From positions 1 to 33,791 of the forward strand of contig JABSPW010000020.1 of the NCBI GenBank assembly GCA_013214285.1: 33,791 bases of DNA, written 5' to 3'. Made by a program: the position numbers and the translations under genes. The stretch is from Halioglobus sp. (GTDB lineage: Bacteria > Pseudomonadota > Gammaproteobacteria > Pseudomonadales > Halieaceae). The notes beneath the pieces were generated by a model. That model worked only from the letters and a program-made list of their open reading frames with translations, searched no databases and was not told where the DNA came from. Within the stretch, counting starts at the first letter, position 1, and each line of letters opens with the position of its first letter. Shown piece after piece: positions 1 through 8,543 of the stretch.

Positions 1-93
1 GTCGGACGGTTACAAGGAAATCACTTGATTTCACTGCGTTTTTTCCACCATACGCGGCGTGCTCACAGCCCCCCCAAGGCATTCGAGACGACA

Positions 94-131
94 CAAAAAA
101 ACGCCCGGATGCGACCGCATACCGGGCGTTT
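94..131 (-). terminator. Rho-independent terminator of rplM-rpsI
   Basis: A GC-rich hairpin starts about 27 bases past the rpsI stop. The outer stem pairs ACGCCCGG (101-108) with CCGGGCGT (122-129). The inner stem pairs ATGCG with CGCAT around a tiny loop, with one bulged base. Read on the minus strand, the hairpin is followed by a run of seven T (complement of the A run at 94-100), the classic intrinsic terminator layout. It most likely ends the L13-S9 transcript. Confidence 0.85.
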
Positions 132-157
132 TCGATGTTGAAATGCAACCCCGCTGG

Positions 158-550
158 TTACCGCTTGGAGTACTGAGGACGCTTGCGCGCCTTGCGCAAC
201 CCCACTTTCTTGCGCTCCACCTCGCGAGCATCCCGCGTAACATACCCCGAACTGCGCAGACTGCCTCGTAAAGATTCGTCATAGTCCATCAGTGCGCGTG
301 TAATCCCGTGGCGAATCGCCCCTGCCTGGCCAAAACTTCCGCCACCGGCTACGGTCACGTTTATGTCAAATTTGTCGGTCAATGCAACAACCTCTAGCGG
401 CTGCCGGACAATCATGCGCGCAACCTCACGACCGAAATACTGGTCGAGGGGCCGCTTATTAATTGTGATACTGCCGCCTCCGCTCTTCATGAAGACGCGG
501 GCCGTAGAGGTTTTGCGACGACCGGTTCCGTAGTATTCAGTAGCTGACAT
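158..550 (-). CDS. rpsI: 30S ribosomal protein S9
   Basis: This encodes ribosomal protein uS9 (130 residues, the usual length) of the small-subunit head. Its C-terminal basic tail reaches the decoding-site tRNA. The N-terminal [14 protein letters not shown] signature, the central [15 protein letters not shown] segment and the C-terminal [11 protein letters not shown] tail are all present. The last of these is the conserved extension that contacts P-site tRNA. The ATG start lies 12 bases after the rplM stop, so the two genes form the usual L13-S9 operon, and a strong terminator follows. The assignment is secure. Confidence 0.98.
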   Translation of the reverse strand: MSATEYYGTGRRKTSTARVFMKSGGGSITINKRPLDQYFGREVARMIVRQPLEVVALTDKFDINVTVAGGGSFGQAGAIRHGITRALMDYDESLRGSLRSSGYVTRDAREVERKKVGLRKARKRPQYSKR

Positions 551-562
551 GGTCTGAGTCCG

Positions 563-991
563 TTAGATATTCAGTTCTTGAGGCTGCTGCGCTGCGTGTG
601 GGTGCTCGGCCCCGGCGTATACCTTCAATTTACGCAACATAGCACGCCCTAGCGGATTGCGCGGCAACATACCCTTAACCGCATTCTGGAGTGCACGCTC
701 CGGCGCGCTTTCCATCAATTTTTCGAAGGACTGCGACTTCAAACCACCGGGATAACCGGTGTGGCGGTGATACATTTTAGCGCTGGCTTTGGCACCCGTG
801 ACGCGAACTTTTTCAGCATTCACCACCACGATATAGTCACCCGTGTCCACATGAGGGGTGTACTCTGCCTTGTGCTTGCCGCGCAACCGGTGGGCGATTT
901 CACTGGCCAGGCGGCCCAGGGTCTGATCGGAGGCGTCCACCAGGAACCAGTCGCGATTCACCGCATCCGCCTTGGCGCTAAAAGTTTTCAT
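563..991 (-). CDS. rplM: 50S ribosomal protein L13
   Basis: This encodes large-subunit protein uL13, an early assembly protein. The start at 991 gives 142 residues beginning [15 protein letters not shown], the family's normal N-terminus and length; an upstream in-frame ATG at 1021 would add ten unrelated residues. Conserved segments include [12 protein letters not shown], the [15 protein letters not shown] strand and the HTGYPGGLK signature, followed by the [10 protein letters not shown] motif. It is the first gene of the operon with rpsI, driven by a well-formed promoter about 40 bases upstream of the start. Confidence 0.98.
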   Translation of the reverse strand: MKTFSAKADAVNRDWFLVDASDQTLGRLASEIAHRLRGKHKAEYTPHVDTGDYIVVVNAEKVRVTGAKASAKMYHRHTGYPGGLKSQSFEKLMESAPERALQNAVKGMLPRNPLGRAMLRKLKVYAGAEHPHAAQQPQELNI

Positions 992-1035
992 GCATACCCG
1001 CCTCATCATGGAGCAGCCCAATTTCGAGAGCGCGG

Positions 1036-1064
1036 ATATTACTCAAAGGACCGGCCTATTTCAA
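1036..1064 (-). promoter_or_regulatory. Sigma-70-type promoter for rplM-rpsI
   Basis: On the minus strand a TTGAAA -35 box (1059-1064) and a TAATAT -10 box (1036-1041) are separated by exactly 17 bases. Transcription would begin near 1029, about 40 bases before the rplM ATG at 991. Both hexamers are close to consensus and the position is right for a ribosomal protein operon. This is read from the sequence; no start-site data are available. Confidence 0.7.
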
Positions 1065-1168
1065 GCCGAAAATACCCCGATGTCGGACCCCTGCGAAACT
1101 CCCATGGCCCTCCACACCGGGCCTTGTGCGCCCACACGGGGGTGACAATCACAGGGATCCTGGGGCTT

Positions 1169-2269
1169 CTAATGCCGATGCTGACGTGAGAGGTACTCAT
1201 AAGACTGCATTTCCTGCAGCCGTGAGACGGTGCGCTGGAACTCGAACTGCAGATTCCCTCCCGCATAGAGCGCCAGCAGCGGCGTTTCGGCGGACAACAC
1301 GAGTTTGACGTTGCGATCATAGAACTCATCCACAAGATTGACAAAACGCCGGGCCTGGTCATCAAGATCAGCACGGAATTCCGGGACCCCTGAAATGAGT
1401 ACCGCATGGAAGATACGCGCCAGTGCAATGTAATCGTTTTGTGAGCGGGGTCCGTCGCAGAGTTCGGCAAAATCGAACCACGCTACACCGTCTGCGAGAC
1501 GACGACAGGTGATATAACGCTTATTAATCTGCAACCGTTCCCAGTACTTGCCAGGCTGCCGCGCCAGGCGTTCAAAGCTGTCCTGCATGCTCCGATCCGC
1601 GTCTTCACTCAGTGGATAATGGTAGAGCGCAGCCTGTTGCAAAGTGCGCAACCGGTAGTCCGTACCGGCATCCACATTGACCACCTGTGTGTATTGCTCG
1701 AGCAGCTCAATAACGGGCAAAAAACGCTCACGCTGCAGACCATTTTCATACAGGCGTGCGGGCTCAATGTTCGAGGTAGCAACCAGGGTAACACCACGGC
1801 TGAACAAACCGCCCATCAACCCACCGAGGATCATCGCGTCGCCAATGTCGGTGACGAAAAACTCGTCGAAGCAGAGTACTCGGGTGTCTCGCGCGAGCCG
1901 ATCCGCCACTGTTTCAAGAGGGTTTTTCTCACCTTCGAGGCTGGTGAGATCCGCATGCACGCGTTGCATGAATCGATGAAAGTGCACACGCAACTTGCGC
2001 TTAAAGGGCAGGCACTCAAAAAAAGCATCCATCAAGTAGGTCTTGCCCCTGCCAACGCCACCCCAAAAATAGAGACCCCTTTCAGGTTCGATGGGTTTGC
2101 CGCGGAATTTGCGCGCCCACGCTTTGAGACCGCCCTTGGATGTTACAGACCCGGTAAGCAGCCGTTCATACAAGTCCTCGAGCAACAGCACTGCCGCTTC
2201 CTGAGCAGGATCGTGAACAAAGTCCTCTTGTATCAAATCAGACTGATAGCGTTGCCAGGGCGTAGTCAT
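1169..2269 (-). CDS. zapE: Cell division protein ZapE (AFG1-family ATPase)
   Basis: This 366-residue P-loop ATPase belongs to the AFG1/ZapE family. In E. coli, ZapE interacts with FtsZ and helps the Z-ring constrict under stress or low oxygen. The Walker A motif GGVGRGKT lies near residues 70-77 and the Walker B LCFDEF near 132-137, followed by an arginine-rich FLPVIELL segment typical of the family. Length and the opening TPWQRYQSDL fit. It is transcribed away from zapG, as in Pseudomonas and E. coli neighbourhoods where zapE, yhcB/zapG and the DegS/AlgW protease gene cluster. The large open frame antisense to it is a shadow. Confidence 0.95.
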   Translation of the reverse strand: MTTPWQRYQSDLIQEDFVHDPAQEAAVLLLEDLYERLLTGSVTSKGGLKAWARKFRGKPIEPERGLYFWGGVGRGKTYLMDAFFECLPFKRKLRVHFHRFMQRVHADLTSLEGEKNPLETVADRLARDTRVLCFDEFFVTDIGDAMILGGLMGGLFSRGVTLVATSNIEPARLYENGLQRERFLPVIELLEQYTQVVNVDAGTDYRLRTLQQAALYHYPLSEDADRSMQDSFERLARQPGKYWERLQINKRYITCRRLADGVAWFDFAELCDGPRSQNDYIALARIFHAVLISGVPEFRADLDDQARRFVNLVDEFYDRNVKLVLSAETPLLALYAGGNLQFEFQRTVSRLQEMQSYEYLSRQHRH

Positions 2270-2371
2270 CGAGCGGTTTCAGTTACGCAAGAGCGGAAGC
2301 CGGACACTTTAACGACCGGCCCCAATGATGGCAATGTTGCTGCCAAACTACTGCCGCTTGGCCATACAGGG

Positions 2372-2377
2372 TATACT
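2372..2377 (+). promoter_or_regulatory. Possible -10 element of zapG
   Basis: A TATACT hexamer lies 35 bases upstream of the GTG start proposed for zapG, in the zapE-zapG divergent intergenic region. No good -35 hexamer sits 16-18 bases upstream, so this is only a candidate. Confidence 0.35.
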
Positions 2378-2411
2378 CACGAAGAACAGCATCGGCACGA
2401 GGTATCTTTTT

Positions 2412-2894
2412 GTGGAATCACCTGAATACAGTTTCCAGGTACTGCTCAGCTTTGGAATTGCACTTGCAGTGGGGGGGCTGTTCATTGGCTGGATAGCCGG
2501 CAAGCGCTTTTCCGGGAACGCGCAGAAACAGCGGGACCTGACGCTCAGACTCGACCAGGTACTGCAGGACAAAAAAGCCTACGAAGATGATGTTGTAGAA
2601 CACTTTACTGAGACCGCTAAACTACTCAACACGCTCACCGAGAGTTATCGGGAGGTCCATAATCATTTGGCGAAGGGGGCGGACGGGCTTTGCCAAGGTA
2701 AAGGGCCAGTGTCCCTGGAACATATACGGAATAGTCAAGATTCGTCACAAATCCCGGGCAATCTGACGCACATACAGCCCCCTCTCGACTACGCACCAAA
2801 GACATCACCGGATGAAAAAGGCATGTTGAACGAAGAGTTCGGGCTGGAGCGCGAGGAGACCGGGGAGCCCGAAACAACAAAAAAAACAGGCTAA
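2412..2894 (+). CDS. zapG: Z-ring associated protein ZapG / YhcB (DUF1043)
   Basis: This small inner-membrane protein is linked to envelope growth and division. With the GTG start at 2412 it has 160 residues: one N-terminal transmembrane helix (about 7-27, containing IALAVGGLFIGWIAG), then a long charged cytoplasmic coiled coil, then a proline-rich tail. That tail carries the PPLDYAP and NEEFGLE segments that recur at the C-terminus of Pseudomonas-type YhcB. A GAGG Shine-Dalgarno sequence nine bases before the GTG decides this start; the open frame extends to 2325 but the extra residues do not resemble the family. It is a little longer than the E. coli protein. It is divergent from zapE. Confidence 0.9.
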   Translation: MESPEYSFQVLLSFGIALAVGGLFIGWIAGKRFSGNAQKQRDLTLRLDQVLQDKKAYEDDVVEHFTETAKLLNTLTESYREVHNHLAKGADGLCQGKGPVSLEHIRNSQDSSQIPGNLTHIQPPLDYAPKTSPDEKGMLNEEFGLEREETGEPETTKKTG

Positions 2895-3120
2895 AACAAC
2901 ACGGCTAAGGGGCACGGCGCTCTTGATCGGATCTCGCTGCCCGCTCGATCTCATTGGCATTCACATGATCGCCTTCAAGCCGTGTGTTTCACCCAAGCCC
3001 GCAAGGCCGTAACACAAAGCACACTGATATCTTATCCACACCGCAGTGCTCTGGCGCGCACCTTGGCGCCTCAGTCGATTGTTCATATACAATGCGGGGA
3101 CCCACCACTCTCGGTCCAAC
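2895..3120 (+). promoter_or_regulatory. Upstream region of algW with promoter and DnaA box
   Basis: This 226-bp gap separates zapG from the DegS/AlgW gene and has no convincing coding content. A TTGGCG -35 box (3063-3068) is followed at 17 bases by TATACA (3086-3091), overlapping TACAAT (3088-3093). This makes a plausible sigma-70 promoter about 30 bases before the protease ATG at 3121. A perfect DnaA-box consensus TTATCCACA occurs at 3032-3040, just upstream of the promoter. It is a single copy and may be fortuitous. Confidence 0.5.
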
Positions 3121-4245
3121 ATGAAAACCCTGCTGACAGTTTATCTATGGCCTGCTCTGGCCGGTATTTTCGCGGCCCTGCTCATCCTGGACCGACTGAT
3201 GTTGCCGGGCGGTGCGTCCGGAAATACGTCGTCTGCTCCCGTCAGCTACGCGGATGCAGTGCAAGTAGCGACGCCTTCTGTCGTCAATATTTATACCGCC
3301 AAATTGGTCAGCCAACGACGCAGATCCCTGCTGGAGAACTCGGCACTCGGGCGCATGATCCGCATTCCTTCCAGGAGTCAGCGTATCGAGCGGGCTCTCG
3401 GCTCAGGCGTGATCATGTCCAAGGAAGGACACATCCTGACCAACAATCACGTCATCGCCGGCGCCGACGCCATCCAGGTGATGCTGCACGATGGACGCTC
3501 GGCAAATGCGGTAGTGATTGGCACGGACACTGCCACCGACCTGGCCGCCCTGCAGGTGGATCTGGCGGACCTGCAACCCATCACCTTTGGGGACTCCAAC
3601 ACCGCGCGCGTGGGCGATGTCGTGCTCGCCATCGGCAACCCACTGGGTTTTCGGCACACGGTCTCGCAGGGCATCATTTCCGGACTGGGTCGATTCGGCG
3701 TGCAGTCCAATACTTATGAGGACTATATTCAGACGGATGCGATTATTCATCAGGGCAACTCCGGCGGTGCGCTGATAGACGTGCGCGGTCGACTGTTGGG
3801 AATTAATACACTGATTTACACAACAGGCAACCCGGCCAGGCACTCATCGACAGGTATCGGTATCAGCCTGGCGATACCGGTCAATCTCGCGTACTTGGTC
3901 ATGCAGGACCTGATCAATTACGGCGAGGTGGTTCGCGGCTGGCTTGGCGTCAGCGCCGAAACCATCCGACTGGCAGATGATCGACAGGCACTGGAGATTA
4001 TCAATGTCGCTGAAAATAGCCCTGCGCAACGCGCAGGGCTGACGCCTGGTGACGTAATCACACACATCGGTGGCAAAGCGATCGAGGACGGCCGGCTCAC
4101 GATGCAAGGGTTCGCGCGGCTAAAACCGGGCGAGCCCGTCGAAATCTCGCTCTTGCGCGGCACACAGAGTTTACAGCTGACCGCCGTCGTGGGCGTGCTG
4201 AACTCCTCTGGCGGACAGCATATTCGCCAAGACAAATTTGACTGA
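3121..4245 (+). CDS. algW: Membrane-anchored HtrA-type serine protease DegS/AlgW
   Basis: This 374-residue site-1 protease belongs to the DegS/AlgW type, which senses misfolded outer-membrane proteins in the periplasm and cleaves an anti-sigma factor (RseA/MucA) to release the envelope-stress sigma factor. An uncleaved N-terminal membrane anchor (about 5-27) is followed by the trypsin-like domain with the catalytic triad His110 (TNNHVI), Asp140 (ATDLAAL) and Ser214 (GNSGGAL). One PDZ domain follows (about 270-360). A single PDZ plus an anchor separates it from DegP/DegQ, which have two. The ATG at 3121 is chosen because upstream residues are unlike the family; no strong ribosome site is visible. 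The location next to zapG and the his genes matches algW in Pseudomonas. The anti-sigma substrate is not in the window. Confidence 0.93.
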   Translation: MKTLLTVYLWPALAGIFAALLILDRLMLPGGASGNTSSAPVSYADAVQVATPSVVNIYTAKLVSQRRRSLLENSALGRMIRIPSRSQRIERALGSGVIMSKEGHILTNNHVIAGADAIQVMLHDGRSANAVVIGTDTATDLAALQVDLADLQPITFGDSNTARVGDVVLAIGNPLGFRHTVSQGIISGLGRFGVQSNTYEDYIQTDAIIHQGNSGGALIDVRGRLLGINTLIYTTGNPARHSSTGIGISLAIPVNLAYLVMQDLINYGEVVRGWLGVSAETIRLADDRQALEIINVAENSPAQRAGLTPGDVITHIGGKAIEDGRLTMQGFARLKPGEPVEISLLRGTQSLQLTAVVGVLNSSGGQHIRQDKFD

Positions 4246-4261
4246 TTGACTCATTCTCGCG

Positions 4262-5554
4262 CTATTTACCCGTGCGCAAATCGGCGCTGCGCGCATGGGC
4301 GGTCAGCGACTCGCCGCGCGCCAGAATAGACGCGCTATTCCCCAACACGCGCGCGCCCTGTTCACTGCAGCGAATAACCGAGCTGCGCTTCTGAAAATCG
4401 TACACGCCCAGCGGCGAGAAAAAGCGCGCGCCACCGGCAGTGGGCAGCACGTGGTTGGGGCCCGCGCAGTAATCGCCGAGGGCTTCACAGGTGAGTGAAC
4501 CCATGAAAATTGCGCCCGCATGCCGCACTAATGGCAGCAGCGCTTCCGGGTCAGCGACGGACAGCTCCAGATGCTCTGGCGCGATGCGATTGCTAACATC
4601 CACGGCTTCCGCCAAATCCACAGTCAGAATCATCGCGCCGCGTCGCGCCAGCGCGGTGCGGACAATGTCCGCCCTGTCCAGGGTAGGCAGCAGTCTGTCG
4701 ATGCTACACTGCACACGGTCGAGGTAAGCCGCATTAGGGCACAACAGCAGAGAACGCGCGTTTTCGTCGTGCTCCGCCTGCGCAAAAAGGTCCATCGCCA
4801 CCCAATCCGGGTCTGTTGTGGCGTCGCAAATCACCAGGATTTCGGAGGGACCTGCCTCCATATCGATACCCACCCGCCCAAACAACTGGCGCTTGGCGGT
4901 TGCCACGTAAATATTGCCAGGACCAACAATCTTGTCCACCGCTGGGATCGACGCTGTACCCAGTGCCAGTGCAGCGACAGCCTGAGCACCACCAATAGTA
5001 AAGACCCTGTCGACTCCGGCAATCGCAGCCGCCGCCAATACCACGTCACTGATACATCCATTAGGTGCCGGCACCACCATAATCACTTCCGCGACACCTG
5101 CCACCTTTGCCGGCATTGCATTCATCAGCACAGAGGATGGATAGCTGGCTTTGCCGCCGGGGACGTACATCCCTATACGGTCGAGCGCCGTAACTCTCTG
5201 ACCCAACACGTTACCCAGTTCGTCGGTGTACTGCCAACTCTCCTGCAACTGATGCTGGTGGAATGATTCGACACGCCGGGCAGCGTATTCGAGCGCTTCG
5301 CGCTGGCACGAATCGATGCTGCATAGCGCAGCCCTAATAGTCTCTGGCGCCACTTCCAACTCGGTTACCGCTTCTGCCTCCAAACGATCGAAACGCGCCG
5401 TATAGTCGAGCACGGCAGCGTCACCGCGCGCAGCAACATCCGCAATAATAGCCGAAACAGCATCACTGACCGTGTCATCTGATGTCTCATCGCGCGCGAT
5501 CAGCCCAAGCAGTGCACTGTCAAAGCCCTTACCGCGTGTATCAAGTCTTTGCAT
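4262..5554 (-). CDS. hisD: Histidinol dehydrogenase
   Basis: HisD catalyses the last two steps of histidine synthesis, oxidising L-histidinol through histidinal to histidine with NAD+ and a zinc ion. The 430-residue length is normal. The family signature around residues 230-270 ([13 protein letters not shown], then [10 protein letters not shown] with the metal-binding Gln and His) and the catalytic APEHLEL Glu-His pair near 327-328 are intact. The ATG at 5554 is preferred over the GTG at 5557 because GAGG and GGAGG sequences precede it. It overlaps the end of hisG by 14 bases, implying translational coupling. Its stop faces the convergent protease gene only 16 bases away. hisC, which commonly follows hisD in pseudomonads, is not present here. 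Confidence 0.97.
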   Translation of the reverse strand: MQRLDTRGKGFDSALLGLIARDETSDDTVSDAVSAIIADVAARGDAAVLDYTARFDRLEAEAVTELEVAPETIRAALCSIDSCQREALEYAARRVESFHQHQLQESWQYTDELGNVLGQRVTALDRIGMYVPGGKASYPSSVLMNAMPAKVAGVAEVIMVVPAPNGCISDVVLAAAAIAGVDRVFTIGGAQAVAALALGTASIPAVDKIVGPGNIYVATAKRQLFGRVGIDMEAGPSEILVICDATTDPDWVAMDLFAQAEHDENARSLLLCPNAAYLDRVQCSIDRLLPTLDRADIVRTALARRGAMILTVDLAEAVDVSNRIAPEHLELSVADPEALLPLVRHAGAIFMGSLTCEALGDYCAGPNHVLPTAGGARFFSPLGVYDFQKRSSVIRCSEQGARVLGNSASILARGESLTAHARSADLRTGK

Positions 5555-6191
5555 CACGCCTCGCCTCCACTGCGGAAGCTAGATTGTCGATAATATCATT
5601 TATCGCGTCATGTCGTGATCTCAGAGCGGCCTTGTTCACGACCAGCCGAGAACTGATCGAGGCTATTTCCTCAAGCGGCTCCATTCCATTGGCACGCAGC
5701 GTGTTGCCCGTATCAACGATGTCGACGATCAGATCCGCCAGCGCCATAATTGGGGCGAGCTCCAGTGCGCCATAGAGCTTGATAATATCCACCTGTAGTC
5801 CCTGCCGCGCAAAATAGGCTCGCGCGATATTGACGAATTTCGTAGCCACCCGAACGCGGCTGCCGCCTGCGGCCCAACCCACCTCTGCAGCGGTCATAAG
5901 ACGGCAGCGTGCGATTTCTAGATCCAGGGGCTCATACAATCCCTCCGCACCATGCTCCATAAGTACATCTTTTCCCACAACGCCGACATCTGCTGCACCG
6001 TGGCGCACGTAGGTCGGCACATCAGTGCCACGAAGTATGACCAACCGGACATCATTGTGATTCGTTTCCAACAGCAGCTTGCGACTGGTCGCAGGGTCTT
6101 CAGCCGGCTCAATCCCGGCATGCGAGAGCAGAGGCAATGTCTCCTTAAGAATACGCCCTTTCGTCAGCGCAATTGTCAGCTTATCCGTCAT
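5541..6191 (-). CDS. hisG: ATP phosphoribosyltransferase, short form
   Basis: HisG condenses ATP with PRPP in the first committed step of histidine synthesis. At 216 residues this is the short form, which lacks the C-terminal regulatory ACT-like domain and normally works as a complex with HisZ; HisZ is not in the window. The ALTKGRIL start, [13 protein letters not shown] segment and the PRPP-binding [18 protein letters not shown] motif are all visible. The ATG at 6191 ([13 protein letters not shown]) is chosen; the frame extends to 6284 but the extra residues are not family-like and would overlap ibaG. It is upstream of and overlaps hisD. In Pseudomonas murA precedes hisG, but here only 68 bases separate hisG from ibaG. 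Confidence 0.96.
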   Translation of the reverse strand: MTDKLTIALTKGRILKETLPLLSHAGIEPAEDPATSRKLLLETNHNDVRLVILRGTDVPTYVRHGAADVGVVGKDVLMEHGAEGLYEPLDLEIARCRLMTAAEVGWAAGGSRVRVATKFVNIARAYFARQGLQVDIIKLYGALELAPIMALADLIVDIVDTGNTLRANGMEPLEEIASISSRLVVNKAALRSRHDAINDIIDNLASAVEARRDAKT

Positions 6192-6259
6192 GGCGTGTAC
6201 TGTGTTGTCTCTGCAATTAATATCGGCCCGGCCGGCGACGGGTAGACTGGATTCAAGGG

Positions 6260-6505
6260 TCAGCTGCCCGCCTGCTCCTGCCACTGGTTAGGAGTAAACG
6301 TTCGAATATTCACTGCATGAATAGACCCGTCAGCAATCTGTGCTGTTAAAGCAGCGTAAACCAGCTGTTGTTTCTTCACTGGACGCAAGCCCTGAAACAC
6401 TTCACCGATTGCAGTGATATCATATTTATTACCCTCCCCCTGCACATGAAACTCACATTCCGGCAGGTGCTCCTGCAACAGCGCTTTGACCGAGCCTGCG
6501 TCCAT
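6260..6505 (-). CDS. ibaG: BolA-family protein IbaG
   Basis: This 81-residue BolA/IbaG protein is a small KH-like fold partner of monothiol glutaredoxins in iron-sulfur and stress physiology. The family hallmarks [20 protein letters not shown] and the basic [12 protein letters not shown] helix are present, followed by the [11 protein letters not shown] strand with its conserved histidine. In most gammaproteobacteria ibaG sits between mlaB and murA. Here it is followed directly by hisG and preceded by a 150-bp spacer and mlaC, so both usual neighbours are gone. The ribosome site is weak (a G run close upstream of the ATG). Confidence 0.93.
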   Translation of the reverse strand: MDAGSVKALLQEHLPECEFHVQGEGNKYDITAIGEVFQGLRPVKKQQLVYAALTAQIADGSIHAVNIRTFTPNQWQEQAGS

Positions 6506-6655
6506 CTACTACCCCCCCCTTTACCGTCCAAAATGGCACCCCGCGGGTGCCTCAACGCACTATCGCAGCTGTACGGCGGCGCAGGGCGATAGCCGGGTAA
6601 AAAGAACGCAGTTTATGGCAAAAGTGGCCCGATAGCGACTGACCTAGTGGCCTCA
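6506..6655. other. Spacer between mlaC and ibaG where mlaB is expected
   Basis: This 150-bp interval contains no open frame resembling a STAS-domain MlaB protein (about 90-100 residues would be needed). No clear promoter or terminator was recognised, apart from a G/C-rich stretch close to ibaG. It may carry the ibaG promoter. Confidence 0.5.
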
Positions 6656-7321
6656 TCAGGACGCCTCGTCGACATCTACGACCACGATGGCCCAATTGTC
6701 GATAACCGCGTCCAGATCGCCGTCGTAGTCCCGTGCGGAAGCTAGAAACTGGTCACGATACACTTCACCCAGATTAACGCTCTCTATAATTACATTCAGT
6801 AACTTCCATTCACCGTTTTTCGTTTGCCCCATCTGATATAGCACTTCATAGGGCACACTTCGATCCGCAAAAACAAGCTGACGCAAAGACACCCTGCGTT
6901 CCTCGCCTGCAGCCGGTTCGAGCTCGATTCTGGACCCACCGAACGCGAGCAGGCCCTTGCTGTAGGTACGCACAAGCGAGGAGCGCATGGCCTCCGTAAA
7001 ACGATCAAGCTGACTGCTCAACTGTTCACGCCCCGCCTCGTCGAGGGAGCGGTAGCGTTTTGAGCTGGCGTAAGGGCCCATTACCTTGCGCGCAAACCCC
7101 CGGTAATCAATCAGCGGATCCAGCAACGCCTGTATCTGGGCATAGTAGCGCTCGGGCTCTTCATCCACATAGTCTTCAGCCACCAACACGACTTCCATCA
7201 CCCGAGCCGTGGTGTCTTGCACCAGGTCGTAGGCCGGGTGCTCCTGTGACGACAAGGGCATGGCGACAAGCAGGAGAAGCCAAACCACGTTTGCACTCAC
7301 TTTATGCACCACATAAGACAT
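6656..7321 (-). CDS. mlaC: Periplasmic phospholipid carrier MlaC (Ttg2D family)
   Basis: MlaC is the soluble periplasmic lipid carrier that shuttles phospholipids between the outer-membrane MlaA-porin complex and the inner-membrane MlaFEDB ABC transporter. The ATG at 7321 gives 221 residues with a cleavable signal peptide (about 1-26, ending LPLSSQ-like). A GGGAGG ribosome site seven bases upstream decides this start over the ATG at 7345. The mature part fits the Ttg2D fold, with a QALLDPLIDYRGFARKVMG segment, a SLVRTYSKGLLAF helix and the final WKLLNVIIESVNLGEVYRDQF region. It is isolated: mlaF, mlaE, mlaD and mlaB are not adjacent on either side, which is unusual. Confidence 0.92.
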   Translation of the reverse strand: MSYVVHKVSANVVWLLLLVAMPLSSQEHPAYDLVQDTTARVMEVVLVAEDYVDEEPERYYAQIQALLDPLIDYRGFARKVMGPYASSKRYRSLDEAGREQLSSQLDRFTEAMRSSLVRTYSKGLLAFGGSRIELEPAAGEERRVSLRQLVFADRSVPYEVLYQMGQTKNGEWKLLNVIIESVNLGEVYRDQFLASARDYDGDLDAVIDNWAIVVVDVDEAS

Positions 7322-7552
7322 GGTCGGTCCTCCCCAAGACTCCATTCAGTCGTCGCTGTTTACCACTTTGGAGGCCATCCAAATTGTCTGAACAGCCCCT
7401 ACTTTTGCCCAGTTTGCCCTGTATAATCGGCGCCTGCTTTAAACAGATAAAGAGTCCAACGCCACTGTGCCACCCACCCTCTCAGACACCCATTACGGTC
7501 TGTCGGTTCCCAAAGATCTGGCGGCGCATACTGTAACAGGAAATCTGCACTG
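7322..7552. promoter_or_regulatory. Divergent intergenic region mlaC / yrbG
   Basis: This 231-bp region separates the divergently read mlaC and the antiporter gene. A perfect TATAAT -10 hexamer occurs on the plus strand at 7422-7427, preceded directly by TG, but no good -35 lies 16-18 bases upstream. It could start a transcript for yrbG-kdsD with a leader of about 120 bases. The mlaFED genes that normally occupy this junction are absent, and no remnant reading frame resembling them was found. Confidence 0.45.
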
Positions 7553-8527
7553 ATGCTGTTGGCCACGGCAATGATCTTGGTCGGCTTTATCATACTGATA
7601 TGGAGTGCAGACCTGTTTGTTGCAGGCGCCGCATCCATCGCAAAAAACATGGGCATGTCGCCCATCATCGTCGGCCTGACAATTGTCTCCTTAGGCACTT
7701 CCGCACCGGAAATCCTCGTTGCATTAACCGCCTCGCTGTCTGGCGCAGGCGAGTTAGCCATTGGCAACGCCATTGGATCCAATATCGCGAACATTGCCCT
7801 AGTCCTGGGCGTCACTGTCTTGGTCGCGCCTTTGATGGTGCAGGAACGGTGCATGAAAAACGAGTTCCCGATTCTACTGCTGGCAACTGTCATCGTTGGA
7901 CTACTCATAATCGACTACGAACTCTCTCCGCGGGACGGTTGGCTAATGCTATTCATGCTTTTGATTATCATGTCGCAACTGGCACGCAAACAGTTTCGCG
8001 ATGCTGAACTGCTTGAGGAAGCGGAGGACGAACCAGAGACAGTACTGACAAGCGGCAAAGCCTGGTTAAGTTTCCTTTTCGGTCTTGGTCTACTGATCGG
8101 CAGCTCAAAAATTCTCGTAAGCGGGGCGGTACTAGCGGCTGAAGCTCTCGGTGTGTCGGAGCTGATCATCGGGTTGACTATCGTTGCCATCGGCACGAGT
8201 CTTCCAGAGCTGGCCGCTACTATTACCAGTGCCATGCGCGGCCACACCGAGATAGCACTGGGCAATATTATCGGCTCCAACCTTTTCAACCTGCTCGCGG
8301 TAATGGCCATTCCCGGCATTGCAGGCGCCCGCGCGCTGGATCCTGCGGTCATTACACGAGACTACCTAACGATGACACTCCTGACGATCTTTCTGGGGCT
8401 GGCCATTCTGGTTAGTCGCATGCGGTCTAAATCTTCGCCCGGTCACGCCTATCTGGGCCGCATACTGGGTGCGCTGTTAGTGTCTTGCTACGCACTGTAT
8501 TATTATTCTTTGCATTCCACTCTGTAG
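7553..8527 (+). CDS. yrbG: Inner-membrane Ca2+/Na+ antiporter, YrbG family
   Basis: This 324-residue member of the Ca2+/cation antiporter (CaCA) superfamily has about ten transmembrane helices. The two inverted alpha-repeats are clear. Repeat one carries GLTIVSLGTSAPEILVA and GNAIGSNIANI (residues about 43-83). Repeat two carries GLTIVAIGTSLPELAAT and GNIIGSNLFNL (about 207-247). The acidic PE residues line the cation path. Between the repeats is an acidic cytoplasmic loop rich in E and D (about 150-167). It leads the kdsD-kdsC-lptA-lptB series exactly as yrbG does in E. coli. An AGGA sequence lies about 11 bases before the ATG. The transported ion has not been proven for most family members. 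Confidence 0.93.
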   Translation: MLLATAMILVGFIILIWSADLFVAGAASIAKNMGMSPIIVGLTIVSLGTSAPEILVALTASLSGAGELAIGNAIGSNIANIALVLGVTVLVAPLMVQERCMKNEFPILLLATVIVGLLIIDYELSPRDGWLMLFMLLIIMSQLARKQFRDAELLEEAEDEPETVLTSGKAWLSFLFGLGLLIGSSKILVSGAVLAAEALGVSELIIGLTIVAIGTSLPELAATITSAMRGHTEIALGNIIGSNLFNLLAVMAIPGIAGARALDPAVITRDYLTMTLLTIFLGLAILVSRMRSKSSPGHAYLGRILGALLVSCYALYYYSLHSTL

Positions 8528-8543
8528 CCGGGGATAAAACGCT

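Noticed and set aside
1619..2425. 268-codon plus-strand open frame
   Set aside because: It lies antisense across zapE, has no recognisable domain, and its codon pattern mirrors the complementary strand of a well-identified ATPase.
2982..3719. 245-codon plus-strand open frame overlapping the protease gene
   Set aside because: It is a frame-shifted shadow of algW, with low-complexity arginine/histidine-rich translation.
4571..5266. 231-codon plus-strand open frame
   Set aside because: It is antisense to hisD, which is intact and certain.
7399..7908. 169-codon minus-strand frame reaching into the mlaC upstream region, considered as an mlaD remnant
   Set aside because: It is mostly antisense to yrbG, and its translation shows no MCE-domain pattern.
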